Counted from the first letter of the stretch, positions 11,095 through 21,097 are shown. The stretch is DNA of 64,000 nucleotides from Roseomonas sp. E05 (GCF_030063475.1 NZ_JASIRT010000018.1:24659-88658); one strand, 5' to 3'. The notes: generated from the letters alone by a model not told the origin. Made by a program: numbers and translations.

Positions 11095-11892
11095 TCAGGC
11101 GCCCCGGCGCTCGGCGGCCTTCACCTGCTGCCAGGCGTTCTCCATCTCCTCCAGCTCGACATCCGGCAGGCTGTGGCCCTCGGCTGTCAGCCGCGCCTCC
11201 ATCGCGTTGAAGCGGCGTTCGAACTTGGCATTGGCGGCCCGGAGGCAGGCTTCCGGGTCGAGGTCCAGCTTGCGCGCCAGATTGACCATCACGAAGAGCA
11301 TGTCGCCCAGCTCGTCGGCCATGCGCTCCGGCGCGGCGCCGGGAAGCTCGGCGCGCAGCTCCGCGACTTCCTCCACCAGCTTGTCCAGCACCGCATCCGG
11401 GTCGGGCCAGTCGAAGCCCACCCGGGCGGCGCGGCGGGCCAGCTTGTTGGCACGGGTCAGGGCGGGCAGGGCAGGCGGAATGCCGGCCAGGGTGCCCGTC
11501 TCGGCGCGCGCCGCGCGCTCGGCCTGCTTCTGGACTTCCCAGGCCGCATTCTGCGCCGCGGTATCGCGCGCGGCCGCCTCGCCAAAGACATGCGGGTGCC
11601 GGCGGATCATCTTGTCGGAAATGGTGCGCGCCACGGCGGCGAAGTCGAAGGCGCCAGCCTCCTGGGCCATCTGCGCGTGGTAGACGACCTGGAACAGCAG
11701 GTCGCCCAATTCGTCCTGCAGGGCCGGCAGATCGCCGCGGGCAATGGCGTCGGCGACCTCGTAGGCTTCCTCGATCGTGTAGGGCGCGATCGTGGCGAAG
11801 CTCTGCTCGCGGTCCCAGGGGCAGCCATCGGGCGCGCGCAGGCGGGCCATGATGGAAAGCAGGCGCATCAGGGCAGGAGCGGCGTCATCCAT
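11095..11892 (-). CDS. mazG: Nucleoside triphosphate pyrophosphohydrolase MazG
   Basis: House-cleaning enzyme (265 aa) that hydrolyses NTPs and dNTPs to NMP and pyrophosphate. Two MazG domains are visible. The first has LRAPDGCPWDREQ, EEAYEVADAI and DELGDLLFQVVYHA; the second has DKLVEEVAEL and DELGDMLFVMVNLARK. The paired EExxE/ExxD metal motifs are therefore present in both. The ATG at 11892 (MDDAAPALMRLL) is preferred to a start 30 bases upstream because it matches the family's usual N-terminal length. The gene is probably expressed from its own promoter in the short A+T-rich gap 11893-11959, which contains ATTAT-N5-ATAAT. Confidence 0.94.
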   Translation of the reverse strand: MDDAAPALMRLLSIMARLRAPDGCPWDREQSFATIAPYTIEEAYEVADAIARGDLPALQDELGDLLFQVVYHAQMAQEAGAFDFAAVARTISDKMIRRHPHVFGEAAARDTAAQNAAWEVQKQAERAARAETGTLAGIPPALPALTRANKLARRAARVGFDWPDPDAVLDKLVEEVAELRAELPGAAPERMADELGDMLFVMVNLARKLDLDPEACLRAANAKFERRFNAMEARLTAEGHSLPDVELEEMENAWQQVKAAERRGA

Positions 11893-11959
11893 GGCGGGAT
11901 CTCCGGGCGGCAACCGGCACATGCGAATGCCGCATAAGGAATATTATGTAAAATAATCT

Positions 11960-12754
11960 TCAGCCGGTATGCAGCACCAGGCCGTCATGCGCCGGCTCGA
12001 TGCCCTCCGGCAGGTTCGCCTGCATCCAGGCCCAGTCCATGTCGTGCCCCATATGGGTCAGCACGGTCCGGCGCGGTCGTAGCCGCTCCACCCATTCCAG
12101 CACACGCTCCAGATTGGCATGCACCGGATGCGGTCGCCGCTGGAAGCAGTCCACGACCCAGGTATCCAGCCCTTCCAGCTGCTCCAGGCTTTCCTCGGGC
12201 ATGGTGACAACGTCGGTCGAGTACGCGAAGTCACCGATCCGCAGGCCCAGCGTCTCCATCACCTTGTGGTCCTGGCGCAGCAGCCGGACCGCCAGGCCCG
12301 CCACCTCGACCAGCTGCCCCGCCTCGACCGGAACCGGCTCCAGGGCCGGCCGGAAGAAACTCGGTCCCGTCGGGGGCCGGAAGGCATAGTCGAAGCGGGT
12401 CTGCAGGGTCTCCAGCGTCTCGGGCGTGGCCAGCACCGGGATGACGGCGCCAAGGGCGCGGTTCAGCGGCCGGAACTCGTCCAGGCCCATGATATGGTCG
12501 GCATGGCCATGTGTGACGAGCAGCGCATCCACCACGCTGATGCGGTTGGCCAGCAGCTGCCGGCGCAGGTCCGGCCCGGCATCCACCAGCAGCCTGCGCC
12601 CGCCCGGACCCTCGACCAGGATGGCGGACCGGCTGCGCTCGTTGCGCGGCTCCCGGGGGTCGCAGGCCCCCCAGTCACCGCTGCCATCCGGCCCGCCCAG
12701 CATCGGCACGCCGGCAGACCCGCCGCAGCCCAGGACAGTAACCTTCAGCTTCAA
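11960..12754 (-). CDS. MBL-fold metallohydrolase (PhnP-like phosphodiesterase)
   Basis: Metallo-beta-lactamase-fold hydrolase (264 aa) of the PhnP / cyclic phosphodiesterase subgroup. The start VTVLGCGGSAGVPMLGG and the WGACDPREPRNERSR segment are typical. The metal motif HxHxDH is THGHADH, with later metal ligands in YSTDV and in VLTHMGHDMDW. The proposed TTG start at 12754 lies 4 bases after the tatD stop and gives MKLKVTVLGCGG; a longer ATG version would overlap tatD by 59 bases and adds a non-conserved N-terminus. It is encoded as a unit with tatD and metG, an order common in this lineage. The physiological substrate is unknown. Confidence 0.84.
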   Translation of the reverse strand: MKLKVTVLGCGGSAGVPMLGGPDGSGDWGACDPREPRNERSRSAILVEGPGGRRLLVDAGPDLRRQLLANRISVVDALLVTHGHADHIMGLDEFRPLNRALGAVIPVLATPETLETLQTRFDYAFRPPTGPSFFRPALEPVPVEAGQLVEVAGLAVRLLRQDHKVMETLGLRIGDFAYSTDVVTMPEESLEQLEGLDTWVVDCFQRRPHPVHANLERVLEWVERLRPRRTVLTHMGHDMDWAWMQANLPEGIEPAHDGLVLHTG

Positions 12755-12758
12755 GAGA

Positions 12759-13529
12759 TTAAGCCGCTTTCTGGAACAGCCGGTGGAAGTTGGCCGTGGT
12801 CCGTTCGGCCAGTGCATCCGGGCTCAACCCGCGAACCTCAGCCAGCACTCGGGCGGTATGCGAGACATAGGACGGCTCGTTGCGCTTGCCGCGGAACGGA
12901 ACCGGCGCGAGATAGGGTGCATCCGTCTCCACCAGAATACGGTCCTCCGGCATGTCCCGGGCGATCTCCCGAATCTCGCCGGATTTCGGGAAGGTCAGGA
13001 TGCCGGAGAAGGAAACGTATCCCCCCATTTCTATTGCATCTTCGGCAAGTTTGCGGGTCGAGCTGAAGCAATGCAGCAGGAACGGGAAGTCGCCGCCCGC
13101 GCGTTCCTCGCGCAGGATGGCGCTGATGTCGGCATCGGCATCCCGGGCATGGATCACCAGCGGCAGGCCGGTTTCCCGCGCCGCGCGGATGTGCCGCCGG
13201 AAGCCCTCCTGCTGCACTTCGCGCGGTGCCTTGTCGTAGAAGTAGTCGAGCCCGCTCTCGCCGATGCCGATGATGCGCGGGTGCTCCGCAGCGGCGACGA
13301 TCTCGGCCACTTCGGGCAGAGGCCCCTCGCCCGCATTCTGCGGATGCACGCCGACCGTGCCCCAGACCTGCGGAAACCGCTCCGCCAGCGCCTTCACCGC
13401 CTCGGCCTGGCCCATCCGGACGCCGATCGTCACCATCCGGCCGACGCCCGCCTCGGCAGCGCGGCGCAGGATCTCCTCGATTTCCGCCTCGGTATAGTAG
13501 TCGAGGTGGCAGTGGCTATCGACCAGCAT
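12759..13529 (-). CDS. tatD: TatD-family metal-dependent hydrolase/DNase
   Basis: TIM-barrel metallohydrolase (256 aa) of the TatD/YcfH family, a 3'-5' DNase acting in DNA repair and possibly tRNA or D-amino-acid quality control. Metal-binding motifs are DSHCHLD at the N-terminus, GESGLDYFY (Glu ligand), LVIHARDAD and LLHCFS. The C-terminal signature is ILVETDAPYLAP. ATG 13529 gives a TGATG junction with the end of metG; a GTG one codon earlier (13532) would give a GTGA overlap and is equally possible. Translational coupling to metG is likely either way. Confidence 0.92.
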   Translation of the reverse strand: MLVDSHCHLDYYTEAEIEEILRRAAEAGVGRMVTIGVRMGQAEAVKALAERFPQVWGTVGVHPQNAGEGPLPEVAEIVAAAEHPRIIGIGESGLDYFYDKAPREVQQEGFRRHIRAARETGLPLVIHARDADADISAILREERAGGDFPFLLHCFSSTRKLAEDAIEMGGYVSFSGILTFPKSGEIREIARDMPEDRILVETDAPYLAPVPFRGKRNEPSYVSHTARVLAEVRGLSPDALAERTTANFHRLFQKAA

Positions 13530-15082
13530 CACGCCGCCTCGCCCTGGATCTTCTGGAAGAGCGGGCTGGGCGGCGGCAGCGACGTTCCGCCGGGCAGCGG
13601 CGTTGCCAGGGCATCCAGGCCGCGCGCCTCGGCCGGCACGGCGAGCTGGTCCAGCAGTTTCGCCATGGTATCGGGCATGAAGGGCTGCAGCAGCGTGCCG
13701 AAAACGCGCAGCGCATCGTGCAGGGTCCGCAGCACCACGCGCATCCGCTCCGGATCGGTCTTCTTCAGCGCCCAGGGCTGCTCGCGGGTGATGTAGCCAT
13801 TGGCCTCGCGGATCGCGGTGAAGATCTGCGCCAGCGCGGCGTCGAATTTCTGCTGGTTCAGCAGCTCATCCACCATGGCGGAAAGCTCCGCATGGCCGGC
13901 GATGGCCAGGAACGCACGGTCCGCCTCGCTGGCCGTGGTGGCGGGCTCCGGCAGGCGGCCCTCGCAGTTGCGCTGGAGCAGGCTCAGCGTGCGGTTGGCC
14001 AGGTTGCCAAGGGCATCGGCCAGCTCACCGTTCAGCCGGCCCACCAGCGCCTTGCGCTGGAAGTCGCCATCCTGGCCGAAGGGCACCTCGCGCAGCAGGA
14101 AGAATCGCACGGGGTCGAGCCCGAACTCCTCCACCAGCGCCAGCGGATCAATGACGTTGCCCAGCGACTTCGAGATCTTCTGCCCCTCATTGGTCCACCA
14201 GCCATGCGCGAAGACGCGCCTCGGCGTCGGCAGGCCCGCGGCCATCAGGAAGGCCGGCCAGTAGATCGTGTGGAAGCGCAGGATGTCCTTGCCGACGAAA
14301 TGCACATCCGCCGGCCAGAACTTCCAGAGCGGCCCGCTTTCATCGGGATAGCCGAGCGCGGTAATGTAGTTCGTCAGCGCGTCGAGCCAGACATACATCA
14401 CATGCGCCTCGTCCCCCGGCACCTTCACGCCCCACTTGAAGGAGGTGCGGGAGATCGAGAGGTCGTTCAGCCCGCCTTTGACGAAGCTGATCACCTCGTT
14501 GCGCCGGCTGACCGGCGCGATGAAGTCCGGGTTCTCGTCGTAGAAGGCCAGCAGCCTGTCCTGCCACGCGGAGAGGCGGAAGAAATAGGAAGGCTCCCTC
14601 ACCCACTCCACCGGCGCGCCGGTCGGGGCGAATTTCTGGCCGTCCTTCTCGGTGATCTCGTCGGGGCCGTAGAAGGCCTCGTCGCGCACGGCGTACCAGC
14701 CCTCGTAGTGGCCGAGATAGATCTGGCCGCGCTCCTCCAGCCGCTTCCACAGCGCGGCGCAGGCGTCCTTGTGGCGCTCCTCCGTCGTGCGGATGAAGGC
14801 GTCGTTGGAATAGTTCATGCGCACCGCGAGGTCGCGGAAGGCCTGGCTCACCTGGTCGGTGAAGGTCTGCGGATCGAGGCCCTTGGCCTCGGCGGCCTTC
14901 TCCACCTTCTGGCCGTGCTCGTCGGTGCCGGTCAGGAAGAAGACCTCATGCCCGGAGAGCCGCTTCCAGCGGGCCAGCACGTCCGCCGCCAGGGAGGTGT
15001 AGGCGTGGCCGATATGCGGCTTGTCGTTCACGTAGTAGATGGGCGTCGTCAGGTAAAAGCGCCGCTCGCTCGTCATGCTCAT
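13529..15082 (-). CDS. metG: Methionyl-tRNA synthetase
   Basis: Class I aminoacyl-tRNA synthetase (517 aa) charging tRNA-Met. The HIGH motif is PHIGHAYTS and the KMSKS motif is KISKSLG. Conserved methionine-pocket stretches such as YYVNDKPH, FLTGTDEHGQK and YVWLDALTNYI are present. The connective-peptide region lacks a CxxC zinc knuckle and there is no C-terminal EMAP tRNA-binding domain, so this is the short MetRS form common in alphaproteobacteria. It begins 5 bases after holB and overlaps tatD, placing it inside the minus-strand operon. Confidence 0.96.
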   Translation of the reverse strand: MSMTSERRFYLTTPIYYVNDKPHIGHAYTSLAADVLARWKRLSGHEVFFLTGTDEHGQKVEKAAEAKGLDPQTFTDQVSQAFRDLAVRMNYSNDAFIRTTEERHKDACAALWKRLEERGQIYLGHYEGWYAVRDEAFYGPDEITEKDGQKFAPTGAPVEWVREPSYFFRLSAWQDRLLAFYDENPDFIAPVSRRNEVISFVKGGLNDLSISRTSFKWGVKVPGDEAHVMYVWLDALTNYITALGYPDESGPLWKFWPADVHFVGKDILRFHTIYWPAFLMAAGLPTPRRVFAHGWWTNEGQKISKSLGNVIDPLALVEEFGLDPVRFFLLREVPFGQDGDFQRKALVGRLNGELADALGNLANRTLSLLQRNCEGRLPEPATTASEADRAFLAIAGHAELSAMVDELLNQQKFDAALAQIFTAIREANGYITREQPWALKKTDPERMRVVLRTLHDALRVFGTLLQPFMPDTMAKLLDQLAVPAEARGLDALATPLPGGTSLPPPSPLFQKIQGEAA

Positions 15083-15087
15083 GGTCC

Positions 15088-16088
<1,001 letters not shown>

Positions 16089-16092
<4 letters not shown>

Positions 16093-16718
16093 AGCGGCGC
16101 CCCCAGGCGGCTGCGCAGCACTTTCGCCGCCTCGGCATAGAGCGGCTCCGGCGGCAGCAGCGCATCCAGCAGCGCACAGCGGCGCGGGTCGGCCTCGGCG
16201 ATGCGGCGGAACGCCTCCCGCACCCGGGCATGGAACTCCGGCCCCAGCCGCTCGAAGCGATCCGGCGCGCCGCGCGCGACGGCGCGGGCCATGCCGGCTT
16301 CGGCAGGCAGGTCGAGCACCAGCGTCAGGTCGGGCTCGAAGCCCGGCAGGGCCACATCATACAGCCCATGCCAGACCGCCGGGTCGAGCCCGTGGCCGTG
16401 GCACTGGTAGGCCAGCGTCGAGTCGGCAAAGCGGTCGCAGATCACCCAGGCGCCGGCGGCGAGAGCCGGTTCGATGGTCTTGGCCACGTGTTCGCGGCGC
16501 GCCGCGAACATCAGCATGGCCTCGGCCACCGGGTCCCAGGCGACGTCGCCGCTCAGCAGCAGGGCGCGCAGGGCCTCGGCCCCCGGCGCGCCGCCCGGTT
16601 CGCGCGTGCGCAGCACCGGTTGGCCGGCCAGGGCCAGCGCCTCCGCCAGACGGCGGGCCAGGGTGGTCTTGCCGGCCCCTTCCCCGCCCTCCAGCGTGAT
16701 GAAGACGCCGCGGGGCAC
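16089..16718 (-). CDS. tmk: Thymidylate kinase
   Basis: Phosphorylates dTMP to dTDP (209 aa). The P-loop is FITLEGGEGAGKTT, the DRX motif is VICDRFADSTLAYQ, and TREPGG is the substrate-binding segment. A LID-like region (VARGAPDRFERLG) is present. It starts one base after the stop of the upstream carboxypeptidase gene and overlaps holB by four bases. Confidence 0.96.
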
Positions 16719-16719
16719 C

Positions 16720-17931
16720 TCAGCCGGAGACCAGGTGGCTCAGCACGGTCGGGATGCGCTGCACCAGCCCGAGCTTGGCCACGTCCGCGCCGGCATAGAG
16801 CGGCAGGACCATCGGCGGAACCCCCTCGCCGGAGATGTCGAGCTGGCCCAGCTCCTGGCCCTTCGCAACGGGCGCGGGCACCGGCCCCTCATAGCGCAGC
16901 TTCACCGCCAGGTTGCGGCGCCACTGGCGCGGCAGGGTCAGCACGAGATCCTTGCCGCCGACCAGCGGCACGCTCGGCTGCTCGCCGAGATAGACCGGCA
17001 CGCTGTCCACCGTGTCGGCGGCCTTGAACAGCACGACATTCTCGAACTCGCGGAAGCCCCATTCCAGCAGCCGCTCCGGCTCCTCGGCGCGCTGGCGCAT
17101 GCTGGAGAGGCCGTTCACCACCAGGATCAGCCGCCGCTCGCCGCGCTTGACCGTGCCGACGAGGCCATAGCCCGCCTCTTCCGTATGGCCGGTCTTGAGT
17201 CCGTCCGCGCCGGAGACCCGGCCGAGCAGCGGGTTGCGGTTCTGCTGGGTGATGTCGTGCCAGGTGAAGGCCCGCTCGCTGTAGAGGGGGTAATATTGCG
17301 GGAAGTCATGGATCAGCGCGCGCGCGAGGATGGCGAGGTCGCGCGCCGTCATCTTGTGCTCGGGGTCGGGCCAGCCGTTCGCGTTGCGGAAGGTGCTGTT
17401 CTTCAGCCCGAGGCGCTTGGCGTAGTCGTTCATCAATTCGGCGAACTGCGGCTCGCTGCCGCTGATGCCCTCCGCCAGCACGACGCAGGCATCGTTGCCG
17501 GACTGCACGATGACGCCCTGGAGCAGGTTCTGCACGCTGATCGAGCTGCCCAGCTCGACGAACATCTTCGAGCCGCCCGTGCGCCAGGCCTTCTCGCTGA
17601 CCGGCAGTTCCTGATCCATCCGCAGCCGGCCCTGCTTCAGCATGTCGAAGACGACGTAGGCCGTCATCAGCTTCGACATGGAGGAGGGCGTCATCCGTTC
17701 GTCGGCGTTCTTCTCCAGAAGCACGGCGTCGGTATCGGCATCGATCAGGATCGCCTGCCGGGCCTCGGTGTCAACCGGGCCGAGCGGCGTGCTGGCAGGT
17801 GAGGTCGGCGCCGGCGGCGTGGCCGCGCCATGGCCTGCGGGCGCCCGGCGCTGCGCGAAGGCGGGGCCGGGCAGCAAGCCGGCGGCAAGCGCGGCGGCGG
17901 CACCGCCCAGCAGTTCGCGGCGAAGCGGCAT
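16720..17931 (-). CDS. dacC: D-alanyl-D-alanine carboxypeptidase (penicillin-binding protein 5/6 type)
   Basis: Periplasmic serine D,D-carboxypeptidase (403 aa) that trims the terminal D-Ala of peptidoglycan stem peptides. A signal peptide MPLRRELLGGAAAALAAGLLPGPAFAQ is followed by a Pro/Ala-rich stretch. Active-site motifs are SMSK (SxxK), SGN (in VQSGNDA) and KTG (LKTGHTEEAGYG). A C-terminal PBP5-like beta domain follows. The ATG at 17931 is chosen because GGAG lies at good spacing before it; an ATG 15 bases upstream is also in frame. The symbol dacC stands for the family rather than a proven orthologue. The nearby RlpA and MltB-like genes make this a peptidoglycan-remodelling group. Confidence 0.9.
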   Translation of the reverse strand: MPLRRELLGGAAAALAAGLLPGPAFAQRRAPAGHGAATPPAPTSPASTPLGPVDTEARQAILIDADTDAVLLEKNADERMTPSSMSKLMTAYVVFDMLKQGRLRMDQELPVSEKAWRTGGSKMFVELGSSISVQNLLQGVIVQSGNDACVVLAEGISGSEPQFAELMNDYAKRLGLKNSTFRNANGWPDPEHKMTARDLAILARALIHDFPQYYPLYSERAFTWHDITQQNRNPLLGRVSGADGLKTGHTEEAGYGLVGTVKRGERRLILVVNGLSSMRQRAEEPERLLEWGFREFENVVLFKAADTVDSVPVYLGEQPSVPLVGGKDLVLTLPRQWRRNLAVKLRYEGPVPAPVAKGQELGQLDISGEGVPPMVLPLYAGADVAKLGLVQRIPTVLSHLVSG

Positions 17932-17955
17932 CGCGGAAATCTCCATTCTCTGCAG

Positions 17956-18867
17956 TCAGTCGATCAGGATGCGGGCTTCCGGCACACCCGCCCCCAGCAC
18001 ATTCTCTAGCGCGGCATCGGCTTGCGCAACCGAGGCGAAGGGTCCGAGCCGAACACGATATTCCGGCCGCCGCGGCGGCCCTCGCATTTCCACCCGCCCC
18101 CTGATCCGCGCCGCCTGCCGGTAGGCCTCGGCGCGGTTGGTGAAGGTGCCGGCCTCGACCAGCAGCCGGCCCATGCGCGGCGCACCCTGCATCACCTGCT
18201 CCGGCAGGCGGACCGGCACGCTGGCCGCGGCGTCCGGAATACCCACCGCCCGGACCGGCGCCTCCCGCCCCTGGCGGACCTGCCCGGCCACGCGGGCGCC
18301 GGGCGGCGGCGGCAGGGCCTCGCTCTCCAGCGCGGCGCGTGGCGCCGTGGCGATGGCCAGGGGGCGCGCCTCCGGCTGCGGCAGGCTGGCCGCCAGCGCG
18401 CGGGATGCCTCAGGATCCACCGCGATGGCGACCGGCACGCCGCCTGCCGGCGGAATCCGCAGCAGCTCGGCGGCGCGGCGCGAGAGCTCAAGCTGCCGGC
18501 CCGGGGAGGCCGGCCCGCGGTCATTCACCCGCACGCGCAGCTCCAGCCCGTTCTCCAGGTTGGTCACGCGCAGGATGGCGGGGAGCTGCAGCGTGCGGTG
18601 CGCGGCGGTCAGCAAAGCGGGGTCGTAGGCCTCGCCATTGGCGGTGCGCCGCCCCGCCCGCGCATCCGGCGTGACCGCGGCGAGGCCCGTCTCCTGCAGG
18701 GCGAAATCCTCACGCGGATAGGACCAGACGCCGCCCATCCGGTAAGGCTCGCCCACCATGTAGCGGCCCTCCTGGGCGCTCTCGCGGGCACCCTGCGGGG
18801 CGCATCCGTTCACGCCCAGCAGCACCGCCAGGGCGGTGGCCGGCAACAGGCGCAGGGCGCCGCTCAT
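17956..18867 (-). CDS. rlpA: RlpA-like septal-ring lipoprotein with SPOR domain
   Basis: Probable outer-membrane lipoprotein (303 aa). A signal peptide ends in a lipobox (LLGVNGC). A double-psi beta-barrel domain follows, with TANGEAYD, TAAHRTLQLP, VRVNDRGP and LELSRRAAELL, the hallmark segments of RlpA lytic transglycosylases. A linker leads to a C-terminal SPOR domain (about 230-303; LLVEAGTFTNRAEAYRQA ... YRVRLGPF) that binds denuded septal glycan strands. The start overlaps the stop of the MltB-like gene (ATGA). Whether the barrel is catalytically active cannot be judged from sequence alone. Confidence 0.88.
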   Translation of the reverse strand: MSGALRLLPATALAVLLGVNGCAPQGARESAQEGRYMVGEPYRMGGVWSYPREDFALQETGLAAVTPDARAGRRTANGEAYDPALLTAAHRTLQLPAILRVTNLENGLELRVRVNDRGPASPGRQLELSRRAAELLRIPPAGGVPVAIAVDPEASRALAASLPQPEARPLAIATAPRAALESEALPPPPGARVAGQVRQGREAPVRAVGIPDAAASVPVRLPEQVMQGAPRMGRLLVEAGTFTNRAEAYRQAARIRGRVEMRGPPRRPEYRVRLGPFASVAQADAALENVLGAGVPEARILID

Positions 18868-19835
18868 GCAATGCGGTCGGACAGCAGGCCAATGACGAGG
18901 GCGTAGTAGTCTGAGGGGTTGTAGCGGCGGATGACGTGGAAGTTCTTGTACACCGCGAAGGCCTGCCCCCCCGGAGTGCCCGGCAGGAGGATGGAGGTCT
19001 CCATCTCCAGCGGTGGCAGCGTGGTGCCATCCGCCGCCGTGACGCCCAGGCGCAGCCAGTCCCGCAGCGGGCGCCGCGTGCTCCGTCCGGCCAGCGCGGG
19101 ATCGAAGTTCGGCGGCAGCAGCACCTCGCGGCCCCAGCGCTCATCGTCCCGCCAGCCGCTGCGCGCCAGGTAGTTGGCGATGGATGCGAGGGAGTCCGCC
19201 GTGCTGGACCAGATGTCGCGCCGCCCGTCCCCGTCGAAGTCCACCGCCAGCCGCTCGAAGCTGCTCGGCATGAACTGCGGATTGCCCATGGCGCCGGCAT
19301 AGCTGCCGCGCATCTGCTCCGGAGCGACGTCCCCCTCCTGCAGGATGCGCAGCGCGGCCAGCAGCTCCTTGCGGAAGAATTCATGGCGCCGCCCATCCCA
19401 GGCCAGGGTGGCGAGCGCCTCGATGACGTTGAAGTTGCCGGTGAAGCCGCCGTAGTTCGTCTCCAGCCCCCAGATCGCCACCACGATGCGCGGCGAGACC
19501 TGGTAGCGGCGCCAGACGGCATCCAGCAGCGCCTGGTTCTCGCCGAAGACCTGCTGGCCGCGCTGGATGCGCTGCTGCGACAGCCGGCCGTCCCGGTACT
19601 GCTCCCAGGTCAGCGTGAACTCGGGCTGCCGGCGGTCCAGCTCCAGCACCTTGTCATTGGGGCGGATGATGGCGAAGGCGCGCCGCACCGTCTCGTCGGC
19701 GATGCCGTTGCGCCGTGCCTCCGCTGCCACACCGGCCAGGAAGTCGGTGAAGCCGGCGGTGGCGGCATGGGCCGTGGCGCTCGCCAGGACCGGAGCGGCC
19801 GCGACTCGCGTCAGAAAGGATCGGCGGTTGAGCAT
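18864..19835 (-). CDS. Lytic murein transglycosylase (MltB family)
   Basis: Periplasmic lytic transglycosylase (323 aa) cleaving the MurNAc-GlcNAc bond. The N-terminus MLNRRSFLTRVAAAPVLASATAHA has a twin arginine and a hydrophobic core and may be a Tat or Sec signal. The SLT_2 domain shows the catalytic-glutamate region VAIWGLETNYGGFTG, then GAMGNPQFMPSSF and DFDGDGRRDIWSS, characteristic of MltB. A C-terminal peptidoglycan-binding domain is absent. It is the first gene of a coupled group with the RlpA-like protein and the carboxypeptidase. Confidence 0.9.
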   Translation of the reverse strand: MLNRRSFLTRVAAAPVLASATAHAATAGFTDFLAGVAAEARRNGIADETVRRAFAIIRPNDKVLELDRRQPEFTLTWEQYRDGRLSQQRIQRGQQVFGENQALLDAVWRRYQVSPRIVVAIWGLETNYGGFTGNFNVIEALATLAWDGRRHEFFRKELLAALRILQEGDVAPEQMRGSYAGAMGNPQFMPSSFERLAVDFDGDGRRDIWSSTADSLASIANYLARSGWRDDERWGREVLLPPNFDPALAGRSTRRPLRDWLRLGVTAADGTTLPPLEMETSILLPGTPGGQAFAVYKNFHVIRRYNPSDYYALVIGLLSDRIA

Positions 19836-19901
19836 GGGGCGACTGGTGCCACGACCACGCCGCCCCCTGCAACAGCCCCTTTCACCGGGAAATGCTTTAT
19901 C

Positions 19902-20912
19902 TCAAAAGCGGAAGGAGATGCTGAGCGAGCCGAAGCTCTGCGTGCCTCGCTGGCCGTAGAACTCCTCGCTGCGCCAGACCTGGGTATAGGCGAGGCGCAT
20001 ACCGTGCCAGAGCACCGCGAGGCCCGCCTGCAGCTCGCCGACCAGGGGCCGCCGGTCCACGCTTCGGCTGTCCCGCCAGGTATTGCCGTCGAGGAAGATG
20101 TCGTGTGCCACGACGCGCCCGAGGGTGCCGCCGAAGACATACCAGCCGAACTCCCGGCGGGGCTGGATCCAGGCGGAACCCGCCAGGGCCGGCCGGATAC
20201 GGGGCGGGCCGAAATCCGCGTCGAGCCCCTGCCCCAGCCGCACCAGCCCGCCCAGGCCCGCATAGGTCTGCACATTGCCGAGGCCCACTGTCAGTGCCGG
20301 GATGGCCTCCATCTGCACCGGCCCAACCTCGCCAAGCGGCAGGCGCCACTTCCGCTCGTAGATGGCGGCGACCGCCGGCTCGTCCTTGAGCTGGCTGTGC
20401 CAGCCATTGGCCTGATCGACCCCGATCAGCTCATGGTAGTTGTTCTGCACGAACTCGCCGAGCGCCGAGGGGCCAACCACGCCGAGCTGCAGCTCGAACA
20501 GGTTGGAGGTCCGCTCGGTGATGCGGGTCAGCGAGAAAGCACCATAGAGGTAGGCGGCATAGGGCCGGTCATTCGGGTCCGGATGCGTCGTCTCGGTGTC
20601 CTGCGGCGTGTAGAGGTTCTGGCCGAAGGCCAGCCCCCAGCGCAGCGCGCCCGGGCCCATCATCCAGTCCAGCCGGTCGTTCAGCCAGGCGAGCGGGCCC
20701 GGCAGGTCGGCCGAGGGGGAGCGCCAGGCGAACTGGAAGCCGTTCGTGTAGTAGCGGTCGCTGCCGCCGAACATGTCATTGTCGAGCGAGAAGGTCAGCG
20801 TGCCCGCCGGATCGGGGGGCGGAGCGTGGTCCAGCTGCGCCTGCGCCTGCGCCGGCCCGGCAAGGCTCGCAGCGACCGAGAGGGCCGAGACAGCGAGGAG
20901 ACATTTGCGCAT
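19902..20912 (-). CDS. LpxR-like outer-membrane lipid A deacylase
   Basis: Outer-membrane beta-barrel (336 aa) of the LpxR/DUF2219 family, which removes the 3'-acyloxyacyl chain of lipid A in the characterised members. A signal peptide ends near AQAQA. The family opening LTFSLDNDMFGGSDRYYTNGFQ and the NDRPYAAYLYG segment are clear. The protein ends in SLSISFRF, a terminal-Phe signal for BAM-mediated insertion. A 7-bp hairpin (20944-20960) lies in its 5' leader. Substrate specificity is inferred from family only, and lipid A of Acetobacteraceae is unusual, so the real substrate may differ. Confidence 0.78.
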   Translation of the reverse strand: MRKCLLAVSALSVAASLAGPAQAQAQLDHAPPPDPAGTLTFSLDNDMFGGSDRYYTNGFQFAWRSPSADLPGPLAWLNDRLDWMMGPGALRWGLAFGQNLYTPQDTETTHPDPNDRPYAAYLYGAFSLTRITERTSNLFELQLGVVGPSALGEFVQNNYHELIGVDQANGWHSQLKDEPAVAAIYERKWRLPLGEVGPVQMEAIPALTVGLGNVQTYAGLGGLVRLGQGLDADFGPPRIRPALAGSAWIQPRREFGWYVFGGTLGRVVAHDIFLDGNTWRDSRSVDRRPLVGELQAGLAVLWHGMRLAYTQVWRSEEFYGQRGTQSFGSLSISFRF

Positions 20913-20943
20913 CGGGCTTTCCTTTTGACGACGCGGGCGCTAA

Positions 20944-20960
20944 CGCCACGTTCCGTGGCG
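20944..20960 (+). other. Short hairpin upstream of the LpxR-like gene
   Basis: CGCCACG-TTC-CGTGGCG forms a perfect 7-bp stem and is followed on the plus strand by AGTTTT. It lies 31 bases before the LpxR-like start on the other strand, so it may fold in that leader. Function unknown. Confidence 0.3.
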
Positions 20961-21007
20961 AGTTTTCGTGCGGAGCGCAACCGCTAGAATAGCATCGCCC
21001 GCATTCC

Positions 21008-21097
21008 GGATGGGTGGCCGAGTGGTTTAAGGCAGCGGTCTTGAAAACCGCCGTAGGTGCAAGCCTACCGTGGGTTCGAATCCCACCCCATCCGCCA
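21008..21097 (+). tRNA. tRNA-Ser(UGA)
   Basis: A complete class II tRNA: acceptor stem GGATGGG/CCCATCC, D-arm GGCCGAGTGG, anticodon loop CTTGAAA with anticodon TGA, a variable arm (GTAGGTGCAAGCCTAC), T-arm GTGGG-TTCGAAT-CCCAC, discriminator G and an encoded CCA. It reads UCA and other UCN serine codons. Its 3' end overlaps, antisense, the last codons of the membrane protein at 21065. Confidence 0.97.
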
